From: Deltaproteobacteria bacterium
Lineage (GTDB): Bacteria > Desulfobacterota > Desulfuromonadia > Desulfuromonadales > BM103
Assembly: GCA_005774545.1 (NCBI GenBank)
Contig: VAUL01000025.1
Span: 1-41,361, forward strand
Length of the DNA: 41,361 nucleotides
Direction of reading: 5' to 3'
This document shows, piece by piece, positions 41,040 to 41,361 of the stretch (position 1 is the stretch's first letter; the number at the start of each line of letters is the position of its first letter). The notes beneath the pieces are model-generated. The model searched no databases. It saw only the letters and a program-made list of their open reading frames with translations, and was not told the DNA's origin. Made by a program: the position numbers and the translations under genes.

Positions 41040-41361
41040 TCACCGTGGTCCGGACACGAATTGCAGCCACTCCCGCCAGTCGTGCTGCGTAATCCGCTCG
41101 AGCCAGTCGTTGTGAGCCGCCCCGGGAATTTCCCGCAGCTGCTTGTGGAGGGTGGGCAGGGCCTGGTAGAGCCGTCGGCCTTCGTCAGCGGGGATGATCT
41201 CGTCGCTGCCGGCGGTCACGACCAGCACCGGGCCGCGATAATTCTGCAGCGCGGCGGCGCTGTCGAAGTGGTTGCGCAGCAGGAGGCCGACCGGCAGCCA
41301 AGGGTAGAACTGGCGGCCCCCCATCGTTTCGAGATGCATGAAGGTCGGGTGACCGTACAGA
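41040..41361 (-). CDS. alpha/beta-hydrolase C-terminal fragment joined to a repeat copy
   Basis: Partial; runs off the right edge. From about 41306 down it encodes YPWLPVGLLLRNHFD and the C-terminal half of a YqkD-like alpha/beta hydrolase, with catalytic Asp in AGSDEIIP and His in GAAHNDWL. The nucleophile Ser would lie beyond the edge. The last 55 bases instead encode HPTFMHLETMGGRQF, identical to the small Cys protein at 32516-32707, in the same frame. Such a join inside a hydrolase fold is implausible and suggests a misassembled contig end; see the repeat entry. The hydrolase part itself is secure. Confidence 0.7.
   Translation of the reverse strand, partial: LYGHPTFMHLETMGGRQFYPWLPVGLLLRNHFDSAAALQNYRGPVLVVTAGSDEIIPADEGRRLYQALPTLHKQLREIPGAAHNDWLERITQHDWREWLQFVSGPR
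41307..41361. repeat. 55-bp perfect repeat, copy at the window end
   Basis: Identical to 32579-32633 up to the last base of the window. A length of 55 equals a k-mer size commonly used by de Bruijn assemblers, so this may mark a graph branch rather than a biological repeat. Confidence 0.95.

Noticed and set aside
1-41361. tRNA, rRNA, CRISPR arrays, transposases, integrases and attachment sites
   Set aside because: Looked for on both strands; no cloverleaf pattern, spaced repeats or mobile-element protein found. Very short or degenerate elements could be missed by eye.

Overview
The window is GC-rich chromosomal DNA, densely packed with protein genes on both strands. I see no tRNA, rRNA, CRISPR array or transposase. 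Gene content suggests a Desulfuromonadota/Geobacter-like deltaproteobacterium: REC-PilZ and GGDEF/EAL proteins, a very large multi-PAS kinase, Isf-like flavoproteins, glutamate-synthase-type oxidoreductase, several cobalamin/radical SAM enzymes and small cysteine-rich proteins. This taxonomic placement is inference from gene content; no marker gene is present. Both ends are cut inside genes, and the last 55 bases exactly repeat an internal stretch, which looks like the edge of an assembled contig.

Layout. 1-3.8 kb: a HIT hydrolase fragment and a CheY-like receiver (minus), a small membrane protein, and a GAF-PAS-GGDEF-EAL protein whose GGDEF motif is degenerate while its EAL site is complete. 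3.8-6.6 kb: a cold-shock gene with a long leader holding a terminator-like hairpin, a YceH protein, and a plus-strand run of CvfB, YajD and PpnP. 6.6-11 kb: a 1316-residue PAS/GAF histidine kinase and a decayed secreted-protein gene. 11-17.2 kb: a minus-strand operon of B12/radical SAM protein, ChbG/HpnK-type deacetylase, GT4 glycosyltransferase, SGNH esterase and YgiQ. 17.3-18.5 kb: YceI and two small proteins. 18.6-21.6 kb: a cupin behind an FNR-like box, queF, a GNAT acetyltransferase and an M20 peptidase. 21.6-24.8 kb: a probable small RNA on the minus strand with anti-Shine-Dalgarno loops, then a copper-resistance operon (CsoR operator, csoR, copA, small heavy-metal-binding membrane protein). 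25-29.7 kb: minus-strand operon of a dicarboxylate-type symporter, REC-PilZ regulator, B12/radical SAM protein and SrkA-like kinase. 29.9-32.4 kb: two Isf-like flavoproteins converging on a GltA-type oxidoreductase. 32.5-33.8 kb: two tiny Cys-rich proteins and a LuxR-type regulator with a defective receiver. 33.9-37.7 kb: a 910-residue secreted protein (alpha/alpha-toroid, Ig-like, PKD domains, C-terminal sorting-like domain) with a long leader, and a divergent small secreted Gly/His-rich protein. 37.8-41.4 kb: SLC13 transporter with TrkA-C domains, MscS channel, secreted intradiol-dioxygenase-like protein and an alpha/beta-hydrolase fragment.

How parts work together. The copper operon is a self-contained sensor-pump unit. 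The GGDEF/EAL protein, the PilZ regulator and the multi-PAS kinase point to layered c-di-GMP and phosphorelay signalling. The 11-17 kb operon may make or modify a lipid-linked glycan, which is inference from the enzyme classes. The most interesting non-coding element is the candidate small RNA at about 21657-21765. Its terminator loop displays CUACCUCCU, complementary to ribosome-binding sites.
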